11,183 nt of DNA from the NCBI GenBank assembly GCA_964344965.1, contig CAYFPJ010000025.1, forward strand, positions 1 through 11,183, given 5' to 3'. Below, one piece after another: positions 1 through 5,674 of the stretch. The notes under the pieces are model-generated. The model made no database searches and was not told the origin of the DNA. It saw nothing but the letters and a program-made list of their open reading frames with translations. Origin of the DNA: UM-FILTER-37-12 sp964344965. Its GTDB lineage: Bacteria > Patescibacteriota > Patescibacteriia > Magasanikbacterales > UBA922. A program made the position numbers and the translations under genes. How positions within the stretch are numbered: position 1 is the stretch's first letter; the number at the start of each line of letters is the position of its first letter.

Positions 1-23
1 GAAGTCCGTATCATCCCGTTAAT

Positions 24-42
24 CCACCGACGTAGTCGGTGG
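24..42. repeat. short perfect palindrome (REP-like), left edge
   Basis: Arms CCACCGAC and GTCGGTGG (8 bp, perfect) flank a 3-base loop. It lies three bases beyond the stop codon of the minus-strand gene that ends at 46. The same design, with one compensated base-pair change, recurs at 11148-11166, and both are preceded by AAT and followed by T. There is no T-run, so it is a dispersed repeat rather than a classical terminator, although it could protect or end the transcript. Confidence 0.75.
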
Positions 43-45
43 TAA

Positions 46-1407
46 TTAAATTTTTCTTTCTTGTAATTGTGGCACACGTTCTATCATATAAAGAACTTCT
101 CTACTGTGACCCCTTTCTACCATTTTTGTTGCAAGTTTCCCATATTCTTTGCCATCTAAATCTGGGAGTACTGTAACACAATGTTCTGAGAAAACATCGG
201 CCGAGTTGGCACGTATGGAAATTAGTTCTTCTGCTATCTGAGGTTGCCAATCAGCTCTGTCTTTTATCCCTAGCTGGGGCACTACAAAGGCTTTTCTGTT
301 TGGATCAAGGATGCCCTGTGCTTCACCACCAAGTTCACCTTGTCTTTCCATGATAATTCTGGCTGCCATATTGATACCGGTGGCTGTGTTCTTTCCATTT
401 CGGATGGCTCGCAAAATTAGACTTAACTGCAAGTCTTCTCCGAGTTCATCTACAATTTTATTTGCAATTTCTGCTTTTGCTATCGCGGCCTCTTCTTCTG
501 CGTAGGTTTCATCTGTTTCTAATTTTTCTGCTTTTTTGGTCGCCTTTTCCGCCTCCATGCCTGCTTCTTCTTTTGCTAAGATTGCTGCTTTTTTTATGTC
601 TTCATATGCTTCTTGGAGAAATCTGTTGTAGTCTATCCAAGCGTTCAAATTTCCTTCTAGAACCTCTCCGTCTGTGACAATTAAACCAGAAGCTAGCCTG
701 AAGTAATCTTTTTTATCAACACCGTCTAATAATATTTTTGGAGGTGGAGCATCGGACTTTCGTATTTCACGTTCCATAGCCTGGAGGTTGGATTCTCTTC
801 TACCTAATTTTCCATCTCGATAATCTAATGCCTCTGTTCCAGAGAGCAAGTATTCTGTGCTTCCCAAATCTTGTGGCACTGAACCAAACATGGCCTCCAT
901 AGCGCGCTGACCTTGTCCAACACTGATCAAGGTTTCTGCTACCTTGTAATGGTGATCTCTTGTAATGCCTGATAAGCGATCTACATATTCAAGTGCTTCG
1001 GAGCTTCTGCTTTTTTCTACAGAGCTGATGACAGCTTCAAAATGATATTCTTCTGTTAGGTTTGATAAGATGGCGTACTCTATAGGCTCCTCATCTACTT
1101 CTGTTTCTGAACTTGCCGCCCTTCTTGGTTTTACGAGGTCTTGTAATACTAGATGGGCTTGTCCGTGTTCAATCATCAAATTTGCAAATCCTTTTTGCAT
1201 GTTTTCTGTGACGAGTCCTGCTTCATCCAGAAGATCTGTGAGCAAGGTATAGTTTTCAAGAAATATTTCAGCTTGTTCATGCTCTATTAGGGCATCAATG
1301 ATAGCAATAACTCCTTTTCCGTCATCTGCGTATTTGGCGCCTGGAAATACATCTAGATTGGCGACTATGAGAGCTCCTTCTCTTTGTTTGATAGCTTCTA
1401 CAGCCAA
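46..1407 (-). CDS. helical-repeat protein of unknown function, 5' end probably frameshifted
   Basis: I do not recognise a named family. The protein is soluble, has no signal peptide or membrane segment, and is almost entirely helical. It contains degenerate units of about 30 residues of the form A..LI..G....h...h, for example near residues 64-94, 147-178, 229-258 and 416-448. Residues 260-320 are an Ala/Glu/Lys-rich stretch likely to form a long helix or coiled coil. The listed start is a TTG at 1405-1407 with no convincing ribosome binding site. The same frame stays open upstream to a stop at 1567-1569 and encodes a further repeat-like segment (about 1459-1543), so the true protein is probably longer. 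An ATG at 1557-1559 is one frame off; one extra base in the CCGGGG run would join it and give about 504 residues, close to the 508 of the neighbouring gene. Function is unknown; a protein-protein scaffold is a guess from the fold type. Confidence 0.7.
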   Translation of the reverse strand: MAVEAIKQREGALIVANLDVFPGAKYADDGKGVIAIIDALIEHEQAEIFLENYTLLTDLLDEAGLVTENMQKGFANLMIEHGQAHLVLQDLVKPRRAASSETEVDEEPIEYAILSNLTEEYHFEAVISSVEKSRSSEALEYVDRLSGITRDHHYKVAETLISVGQGQRAMEAMFGSVPQDLGSTEYLLSGTEALDYRDGKLGRRESNLQAMEREIRKSDAPPPKILLDGVDKKDYFRLASGLIVTDGEVLEGNLNAWIDYNRFLQEAYEDIKKAAILAKEEAGMEAEKATKKAEKLETDETYAEEEAAIAKAEIANKIVDELGEDLQLSLILRAIRNGKNTATGINMAARIIMERQGELGGEAQGILDPNRKAFVVPQLGIKDRADWQPQIAEELISIRANSADVFSEHCVTVLPDLDGKEYGKLATKMVERGHSREVLYMIERVPQLQERKI

Positions 1408-1583
1408 ATCAGTATGATCTTCCGGTCCAATGCCGACAAGTTTTCTGTCGGTAGCATCTGCTCGTAGATCGGCAATAAGAAGAGATGTTTCTTTTTTCCT
1501 GGCAATTCTTAGTCCGAATTCTTTGTGGAGGGAAAGATCATCAGTCCCCGGAAGCTCATTAAATCTTTAAGCGGTTTTATTCC

Positions 1584-1599
1584 TCGATGCTTGCATCGA
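1584..1599. repeat. short perfect palindrome with TT centre
   Basis: TCGATGC and GCATCGA, 7 bp arms, are separated by TT. The palindrome lies in the 115 bases between the two helical-repeat genes, just upstream of the suspect 5' end of the second. The centre GCTTGC is shared with the palindrome at 1645-1664, which suggests one family with changing arms. Confidence 0.7.
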
Positions 1600-1644
1600 A
1601 AAAGTGAAAACTAACATTGGTTGAAATAAGATTTTCTGCCAATA

Positions 1645-1664
1645 CCCCGCAGCTTGCTGCGGGG
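1645..1664. repeat. GC-rich perfect palindrome with TT centre
   Basis: CCCCGCAGC and GCTGCGGGG, 9 bp perfect arms, flank TT in otherwise AT-rich DNA. It starts about 20 bases after the stop of the minus-strand gene 1685-3211. There is no T-run on the minus side, so a standard rho-independent terminator is unlikely. The preceding bases AATACCCC also precede the palindrome at the right end of the window (near 11135-11141), hinting at a composite repeat. Confidence 0.75.
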
Positions 1665-1684
1665 ATGGCCCGATGAAGTCTTAC

Positions 1685-3211
1685 TTAAACCAAATTTACT
1701 TTTATTTTTTCCATAAAAAACTCAACTTTTCCTGCTGATATAGCTGCATAATATAGATTTGGATACGCGGCTGGCTCTACATCCGAAAATACTCTTGGTC
1801 TTATTCCTTGACGTTTGATACCTGTCTTCTTACTGTCTTCCAATATCCCAGCCAGGTCATCAAGAACTAACTCAACTGCATCACCTGCGATCATTTTTTC
1901 TGCCAATTCTTTTCGAGAACAGTCTGGAAATTTGTCAGCATTTTTATTTTTCATGAGACTTGCTCCACCTCCTACTGACAAGACAGCATCGATGATCAAT
2001 ATTTGATTTCTTTTGTTTTCTTCTCTAATTAGTTCTTTTTTTGCTGGCAAGCCTACCTCTTCTTCGTAAAGACCAGTGAATTCATCCAAGCGTTTTAGTA
2101 CTCGTTTTGCCCGTATCGGCCCCTCTTTAGCTATAGCTTGTTTTTCTTCATCAGTCAATTGGTGTTTTTCTCTTTCCAATCTTCTTTCATTTGTAATCAA
2201 CTCTTCTACCAGTCTTCTGTGGCCAGATTGTTGTAAGTCTGGAATCTTATCCAGATGGTCGATGATGTCATCTATATCAAAAAAATGCATCCCCTCTTCA
2301 CTGAAATAACTCAAAACCTGATTTGGTCGACCGTCGACAAGCATGTCTGAGTGAGCTACGAAGAGATCCATTCTTTTTGCCTTACCCAAAATTGGTACCA
2401 AGGTGCCGGTGATATCTTTTTGACTCCATCCGTGAAAAATGGCAAGATTGGCAGTGATAAACTCGATGGCTTTCATTTTTCCGACCCGAATTAATCCTTT
2501 GGCAACATCTCCTCGTTCCCCAGGAGGCATACTTTCGATAATTTTGGTAAGAGGACCTACTACTTCAGCACCTCTTCCTTCTGCAACCAGGTCTTTAATA
2601 TCTGGTAAAGTAATTTCTTTGGGAGGGGTAACTAGGACTCCCATATGTTCGCCATCCAGCTTACTTAGTAGACTTTCTCCGCCGTCTAACTCAGCAATTC
2701 TTCCTACAATAGTTTCATACCTTATTGGTGACGCATCATGCAACAATTCTTTCAATCTGACTAAGGCTACATCTTCTCCACCATCTGCTAGAAGAGCCTT
2801 TATCTCGTCTCCTTTATTGTTTCGAGCAGCTGCTTTTATTCCTTTTTTATATTTTGCAAAAAAAGTTACGAATTCGTCTTCTCCTCTAGTAGTTAGGTCT
2901 AATGCACTTTCAATAGACGCTGGATTTTGTCCTCTTAGTAAGTTCAAGAAATGATTATATACTTCTAGATTTTCTCCTCTTTCAATCATTGCTTTGAGAC
3001 CATCTCTATCTATCTCTCTCCTTACAGATTGCCTTTCCTCTCTTTTTGAACCATTAGGTTCGGGTGATTTTGGTGTGTCTGCAGGATTTTCTGTATATTC
3101 GACCGGAGGAAGTCCAGGATCTGTGTCACTTGTCCTACGCTGTACATCACTAGGAGCATCTCCGCCTTTTTGGGAAGATGGCACAACACCTCGCATGTCT
3201 TTTTCGACCAT
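1685..3211 (-). CDS. helical-repeat protein of unknown function, disordered N-terminus
   Basis: Unrecognised 508-residue soluble protein. Residues 1-70 are rich in Pro, Ser, Asp and charged residues and are probably disordered. The rest is predicted helical with repeat-like segments that resemble those of the next gene: residues 230-260 (GERGDVAKGLIRVGKMKAIE), 262-291 and 430-458 (SRKELAEKMIAGDAVELVLD). Residues 340-400 form a highly charged helical stretch rich in Glu, Lys and Arg. There is no signal peptide, transmembrane segment or recognisable catalytic motif. It starts at ATG 3209-3211 with no Shine-Dalgarno site. The similar length and repeat style suggest that it and the downstream gene are paralogues or partners. 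The reading frame has normal coding character throughout. Confidence 0.85.
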   Translation of the reverse strand: MVEKDMRGVVPSSQKGGDAPSDVQRRTSDTDPGLPPVEYTENPADTPKSPEPNGSKREERQSVRREIDRDGLKAMIERGENLEVYNHFLNLLRGQNPASIESALDLTTRGEDEFVTFFAKYKKGIKAAARNNKGDEIKALLADGGEDVALVRLKELLHDASPIRYETIVGRIAELDGGESLLSKLDGEHMGVLVTPPKEITLPDIKDLVAEGRGAEVVGPLTKIIESMPPGERGDVAKGLIRVGKMKAIEFITANLAIFHGWSQKDITGTLVPILGKAKRMDLFVAHSDMLVDGRPNQVLSYFSEEGMHFFDIDDIIDHLDKIPDLQQSGHRRLVEELITNERRLEREKHQLTDEEKQAIAKEGPIRAKRVLKRLDEFTGLYEEEVGLPAKKELIREENKRNQILIIDAVLSVGGGASLMKNKNADKFPDCSRKELAEKMIAGDAVELVLDDLAGILEDSKKTGIKRQGIRPRVFSDVEPAAYPNLYYAAISAGKVEFFMEKIKVNLV

Positions 3212-3252
3212 ATTATTAAATATTTAGTCTCTTTTTATACTCTTTCAGTAGA

Positions 3253-3261
3253 ACTATATCA
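3253..3261 (-). promoter_or_regulatory. possible extended -10 box for the helical-repeat gene
   Basis: On the minus strand TGATATAGT reads as TGn plus a TATAGT -10 hexamer, about 41 bases before the ATG at 3211. There is no good -35 hexamer at the right distance, so the call rests on the extended -10 alone. A second AT-rich hexamer (TATAAA at 3234-3239) is an alternative. Confidence 0.3.
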
Positions 3262-3313
3262 CAAGACAAAAGCCTTTAAAAGCTCTTGTTTTTGGTATGT
3301 GGTTACTCTAGGA

Positions 3314-3342
3314 TTGACAAAAGGAGAGTTTTTTTGTATGAT
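3314..3342 (+). promoter_or_regulatory. strong sigma70-type promoter for the tRNA genes
   Basis: TTGACA (3314-3319), a 17-base spacer and TATGAT (3337-3342): a perfect -35, the ideal spacing and 5 of 6 matches in the -10. Transcription would start near 3349, giving a leader of about 90 bases before tRNA-Gly that RNase processing would remove. It is the only strong promoter upstream of both tRNA genes. Confidence 0.8.
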
Positions 3343-3394
3343 TAGACTCGTAATTTCAGGCGGATGTCATATAATCCGTCTTCACTCTCCTTTT
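3319..3394. repeat. 11-bp inverted repeat bracketing the tRNA leader
   Basis: AAAAGGAGAGT (3319-3329) and ACTCTCCTTTT (3384-3394) are perfect inverted repeats 54 bases apart. The left arm lies in the promoter spacer, so the transcript contains only the right arm; a role as an RNA hairpin of this promoter's transcript is therefore excluded. It looks like the ends of a small element, or chance. Confidence 0.5.
3360..3375 (+). repeat. partial copy of the 5' end of tRNA-Gly
   Basis: These 16 bases match the first 16 bases of tRNA-Gly (3440-3455) at 15 positions, exactly 80 bases upstream and in the same orientation. The match then stops, and no anticodon arm or T arm follows, so it is a fragment and not a tRNA gene. 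Confidence 0.65.
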
Positions 3395-3439
3395 AGTCGG
3401 GCTACGCTGTACAAGTTAGGTCCTGTATCAACAAAACAT

Positions 3440-3514
3440 GCGGATGTCGTATAATGGTTATTATCTCGGCCTTCCAAGCCGATGATGCCGGTTCGATTCC
3501 GGTCATCCGCTCCA
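3440..3514 (+). tRNA. tRNA-Gly(UCC)
   Basis: A complete cloverleaf: acceptor GCGGATG pairs with CATCCGC (3504-3510); anticodon arm TCGGC-CTTCCAA-GCCGA carries anticodon TCC, reading GGA codons; T arm is GCCGG-TTCGATT-CCGGT. The discriminator is T (3511) and the 3' CCA is encoded (3512-3514). The D-arm sequence GTATAATGG is typical of bacterial tRNA-Gly. Transcribed from the promoter at 3314-3342. Confidence 0.96.
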
Positions 3515-3518
3515 GATC

Positions 3519-3594
3519 GACAGTTAACAATTAACAATTAACCTTTGACTTTGTATCCAAAATGTTAAAGGTTAATTGTCAAAAGTTAATTGTC
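3519..3594. repeat. 31-bp imperfect stem-loop between the two tRNA genes
   Basis: Left arm 3519-3549 and right arm 3564-3594 pair at 26 of 31 positions around a 14-base loop (3550-3563). Each arm is itself built from copies of the AT-rich word GTTAATTG or its complement. It fills nearly all the space between tRNA-Gly and tRNA-Pro, ending four bases before tRNA-Pro, with no T-run. In RNA it would fold into one long hairpin, possibly a processing site. Related AT-rich words stand before efp and ahcY. Confidence 0.8.
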
Positions 3595-3598
3595 ATAC

Positions 3599-3672
3599 CG
3601 GAGTGTAGCTCAGTTGGCTAGAGCACTGCGTTTGGGACGCAGGGGTCGAAGGTTCAAGTCCTTTCACTCCGA
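3599..3672 (+). tRNA. tRNA-Pro(UGG)
   Basis: Acceptor CGGAGTG pairs with CACTCCG (3665-3671); the first base C with a matching G and discriminator A (3672) fit bacterial tRNA-Pro. Anticodon arm CTGCG-TTTGGGA-CGCAG gives TGG, which reads CCA and by wobble other proline codons. The T loop is TTCAAGT. The bases after the discriminator are CAT, so CCA is not encoded here, unlike the tRNA-Gly next door, and must be added by CCA transferase. Followed directly by a terminator. Confidence 0.96.
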
Positions 3673-3677
3673 CATAG

Positions 3678-3706
3678 GCTTTCTCTCGAGGAAGCTTTTT
3701 GTTTTT
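3678..3706 (+). terminator. rho-independent terminator of the tRNA operon
   Basis: GCTTTCTC (3678-3685) pairs with GAGGAAGC (3688-3695), with one wobble pair and a very short loop, followed by a T-rich tract (TTTTTGTTTTT, 3696-3706). It sits between tRNA-Pro and epmA, only eight bases before the epmA ATG, so epmA expression from the tRNA promoter would need read-through. Confidence 0.75.
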
Positions 3707-3714
3707 GTGAGAAT

Positions 3715-4722
3715 ATGACACACGTAAGACATATAGAAAAAAACAAAGAAAAACTCCTTCTCCGTTCTCAGATCATCCGTCTGATGCGCGAGTTTTTTTG
3801 GTCACAAGATTTTCTCGAAGTTGAGACTCCGTTTATTGTTCGCTATCCTGGACAAGAACCCAATCTCTCTCCGATGAAAATAAAAGTTCACAATGAAAGA
3901 AATAAGGAATTCGCAGGATACCTACATACTTCTCCGGAGTACACCATGAAGAAGATGATTGCCGCTGGATTCCCAAACATTTTTTCTATTTGCAAATGTT
4001 TTCGTGATAAAGAGAGTTTTGGTGGATTGCACAATCCAGAGTTTACAATGATTGAGTGGTACAGGGTGGCGACAGACATGTTTAATTTGATGGAGGACGT
4101 TGAGCGACTATTTTCGTTTGTGGCAGAGAACTTAGAAAGAAATAAGACTGAAGATTTAAGATTTAAGATTGAATTTGATCGGGTGAGGATGCGAGATTTA
4201 TGGTTAGATGAAGTTGGTATTGATTTGGATCTGTATCTTTCTCGAGGAAAGATGTATGAGCTTTGTGTTGAGAAGAAATATAATGTTGAGGAGGATGAGA
4301 GTTATGAGGAGTTATTTTACAGAATTTTTCTAAATGAAATTGAGCCGAAATTGAAAGGTAGAAATATTATTGTCCATCATTACCCGGCCCAAATGGCAGC
4401 GCTGTCAAAGTTGTCAGATGAAGACCCCAGGTATGCGGAACGTTTCGAAGTCTATATTGATGGGGTAGAGATTGCCAATGCTTTCTCGGAATTGAATGAC
4501 CCACAAGAACAATTACGTCGCCTACAAGAAGAAAGAGAAGAGAGAAAAAAGCTTGGTAAAGAAGTGTATGATATTGATAATGATTTCATCGAAGCTGTCG
4601 GTAAAATGCCAAAATGCGCTGGCATTGCCCTTGGCGTGGATCGATTGGTACAAGCATTTGCTAATTGTGAGGAAATTGATGACGTTCTGACTCTGCCTAT
4701 GAGTAAATTGTTTGAAAAATAA
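3715..4722 (+). CDS. epmA: elongation factor P--(R)-beta-lysine ligase (EpmA/PoxA/GenX)
   Basis: A class II lysyl-tRNA synthetase catalytic core without the N-terminal anticodon-binding OB domain, 335 residues against about 325 in Escherichia coli EpmA. In the known family it activates beta-lysine with ATP and joins it to a conserved lysine of EF-P. Visible motifs: HTSPEYTMKK at 71-80; motif 2 at 90-117, including CFRDKE and HNPEFTMIEWYR; HHYPAQMAALSK at 221-232; EIANAFSELNDP at 252-263; motif 3 GIALGVDRL at 303-311. Ala305 in GIALGVDR stands where lysyl-tRNA synthetases have Gly, a feature that separates EpmA from LysRS. The ATG at 3715 follows a weak GAGA. The EF-P gene lies 115 bases downstream, which strongly supports the call. 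The aminomutase EpmB that makes beta-lysine is not in this window. Confidence 0.93.
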   Translation: MTHVRHIEKNKEKLLLRSQIIRLMREFFWSQDFLEVETPFIVRYPGQEPNLSPMKIKVHNERNKEFAGYLHTSPEYTMKKMIAAGFPNIFSICKCFRDKESFGGLHNPEFTMIEWYRVATDMFNLMEDVERLFSFVAENLERNKTEDLRFKIEFDRVRMRDLWLDEVGIDLDLYLSRGKMYELCVEKKYNVEEDESYEELFYRIFLNEIEPKLKGRNIIVHHYPAQMAALSKLSDEDPRYAERFEVYIDGVEIANAFSELNDPQEQLRRLQEEREERKKLGKEVYDIDNDFIEAVGKMPKCAGIALGVDRLVQAFANCEEIDDVLTLPMSKLFEK

Positions 4723-4728
4723 TAGAAA

Positions 4729-4757
4729 TTGCCAGGAAGAAAGTCTTGTGATAGGAT
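4729..4757 (+). promoter_or_regulatory. probable promoter for efp
   Basis: TTGCCA (4729-4734), a 17-base spacer and TAGGAT (4752-4757) with an extended TG at 4749-4750. It lies just after the epmA stop and would give efp its own transcript with a leader of roughly 70 bases containing the AT-rich repeats. The -10 matches only 4 of 6, so co-transcription with epmA remains possible. Confidence 0.4.
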
Positions 4758-4799
4758 AATCCAGGATGATTGACCATCGACAATTAGCTTGTAACTAAT

Positions 4800-4832
4800 T
4801 TGTTAAATGTTAATTGTTAAATGTTAATTGTC
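4800..4832 (+). repeat. 14-bp tandem repeat abutting the efp start
   Basis: TTGTTAAATGTTAA occurs twice head to tail (4800-4813, 4814-4827) with a partial third copy (TTG), ending in TTGTC at 4832. GACAATTAGC at 4779-4788 pairs with GTTAATTGTC at 4823-4832, with one G-T mismatch, so the whole can fold. It is five bases before the efp ATG and is related to the stem-loop at 3519-3594. Confidence 0.7.
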
Positions 4833-4837
4833 ATTTT

Positions 4838-5404
4838 ATGGGTTCAACAAATGATATAAAAAAAGGAGCAGTGATTCGTCACAATAATACCTTTTTTGTA
4901 ATTACAGATTTCAAATTCGTCAACCCTGGTAAAGGGCAGGCTTTTTTCAAAACCAAATTGAAAGACATCAATGGTGATAAAGGGATTGAGATTACTTACA
5001 AAAGCGGAGAAACCATTGACGTGGTCCCAGTCCACAGACAGACCATGCAATATCTCTATCAGACAGGAGAGATGTATTCTTTTATGAACAAAGAATCTTA
5101 CGAGACTGTGGAGGTGAATGCTGGTATAGTGGGTGATGATGCCAAATATCTGAAAGACGGCTTGGGCGTCATAGCTGCTATTCATGAAGAAAGTATCGTG
5201 GCGATAGAACTCCCGAAGAAGGTCCAATATAAGGTAGTCACTTCTCCACCAGCAGTGAAAGGTGATACTGCTAGTGGTAATGTGACCAAAGAAATTATCT
5301 TGGACAATGGATTGAAAGTGCAGGCACCAATTTTTATCAAAGAAGGTGAAGATATTTTGGTGAATACTGATACAGGTGATTATGGTGGAAGAGTGAGTGA
5401 ATAA
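4838..5404 (+). CDS. efp: translation elongation factor P
   Basis: EF-P binds the ribosome E site and promotes peptide-bond formation at polyproline stretches. The 188-residue length is normal and all three domains are present: KOW-like domain (about 1-63), OB domain (about 66-127) and C-terminal OB domain (about 131-186), which carries the family signature near KGDTASGNVTKEIILDNG (141-158). The modification loop reads NPGKGQAF, with Lys32 at the position that EpmA beta-lysylates in Escherichia coli. I chose the ATG at 4838 because MGSTNDIKKG matches the usual EF-P start; an in-frame TTG at 4814 would add eight residues encoded by the repeat. No Shine-Dalgarno site is visible. The gene ends just before a strong terminator and pairs functionally with epmA. 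Confidence 0.96.
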   Translation: MGSTNDIKKGAVIRHNNTFFVITDFKFVNPGKGQAFFKTKLKDINGDKGIEITYKSGETIDVVPVHRQTMQYLYQTGEMYSFMNKESYETVEVNAGIVGDDAKYLKDGLGVIAAIHEESIVAIELPKKVQYKVVTSPPAVKGDTASGNVTKEIILDNGLKVQAPIFIKEGEDILVNTDTGDYGGRVSE

Positions 5405-5433
5405 GAGTGTGAAGCGTATATCACAGAACACAC

Positions 5434-5468
5434 AACAAAACAGTGTTGTCAAGCACTGTTTTGTTTTT
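5434..5468 (+). terminator. rho-independent terminator after efp
   Basis: AACAAAACAGTG (5434-5445) and CACTGTTTTGTT (5454-5465) form a perfect 12-bp stem with an 8-base loop; T residues in the 3' arm continue to 5468. It lies 30 bases after the efp stop codon and ends the epmA-efp unit. Confidence 0.88.
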
Positions 5469-5495
5469 AAGTGCACTAAATTAACAAGTGCTGTG

Positions 5496-5604
5496 AATTA
5501 ATTTTTTTGTCTGAATAAACATATTTTTTCGCTGCGAAACTCGCTCTACTCAAGCAGTCCCCGCTTCAAAAATAGATTTATTCAGACAATTGTGAAAATT
5601 AATT
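5496..5604. repeat. 109-bp foldback (MITE-like) element
   Basis: The inner arms TTGTCTGAATAAA (5507-5519) and TTTATTCAGACAA (5577-5589) are perfect over 13 bp. The outer arms AATTAATTTT (5496-5505) and AAAATTAATT (5595-5604) pair over 10 bp, with a few unpaired bases between. The core (about 5528-5567) is much richer in G+C than its surroundings and has no reading frame of note. It lies between the efp terminator and the antiporter promoter, so it is not needed for either. Confidence 0.7.
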
Positions 5605-5619
5605 TATATTACGTGTAAA

Positions 5620-5648
5620 TTGATTTTTTTGCAGAAAACAGCTATAAT
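5620..5648 (+). promoter_or_regulatory. sigma70-type promoter for the cation antiporter gene
   Basis: TTGATT (5620-5625), a 17-base spacer and a perfect TATAAT (5643-5648). Transcription would start near 5655, leaving a leader of about 20 bases before the ATG at 5675. It starts just downstream of the foldback element. ahcY, 51 bases beyond the antiporter gene, may share this transcript. Confidence 0.75.
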
Positions 5649-5674
5649 AATTTCGATTTTAGTGATATTTATCT

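Noticed and set aside
2439..2954. A 171-codon plus-strand open frame inside the helical-repeat gene
   Set aside because: Ser/Pro/Leu-rich composition typical of the complement of a Glu/Lys-rich gene; the minus-strand frame is much longer and has coherent helical sequence.
3360..3378. A second tRNA gene or a riboswitch upstream of tRNA-Gly
   Set aside because: Only the first 16 bases of a tRNA are present, with no anticodon or T arm, and no known riboswitch core is recognisable.
3170..3454. A 94-codon plus-strand open frame reaching into tRNA-Gly
   Set aside because: It overlaps the start of the minus-strand gene, the tRNA promoter and the tRNA itself, and shows no protein-like pattern.
3715..4722. 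A truncated lysyl-tRNA synthetase
   Set aside because: The lack of the OB domain, the GIALGVDRL motif with Ala in place of Gly, and the EF-P gene next door all fit EpmA.
3519..4832. CRISPR array suggested by recurrent AT-rich repeats
   Set aside because: The units are short, degenerate, partly inverted, not regularly spaced, have no unique spacers, and no cas gene is nearby.
4844..5476. A 210-codon open frame on the minus strand
   Set aside because: It lies wholly opposite efp and its terminator; the protein is rich in Phe, Ile, His and Cys with no motif, as expected of an antisense shadow.
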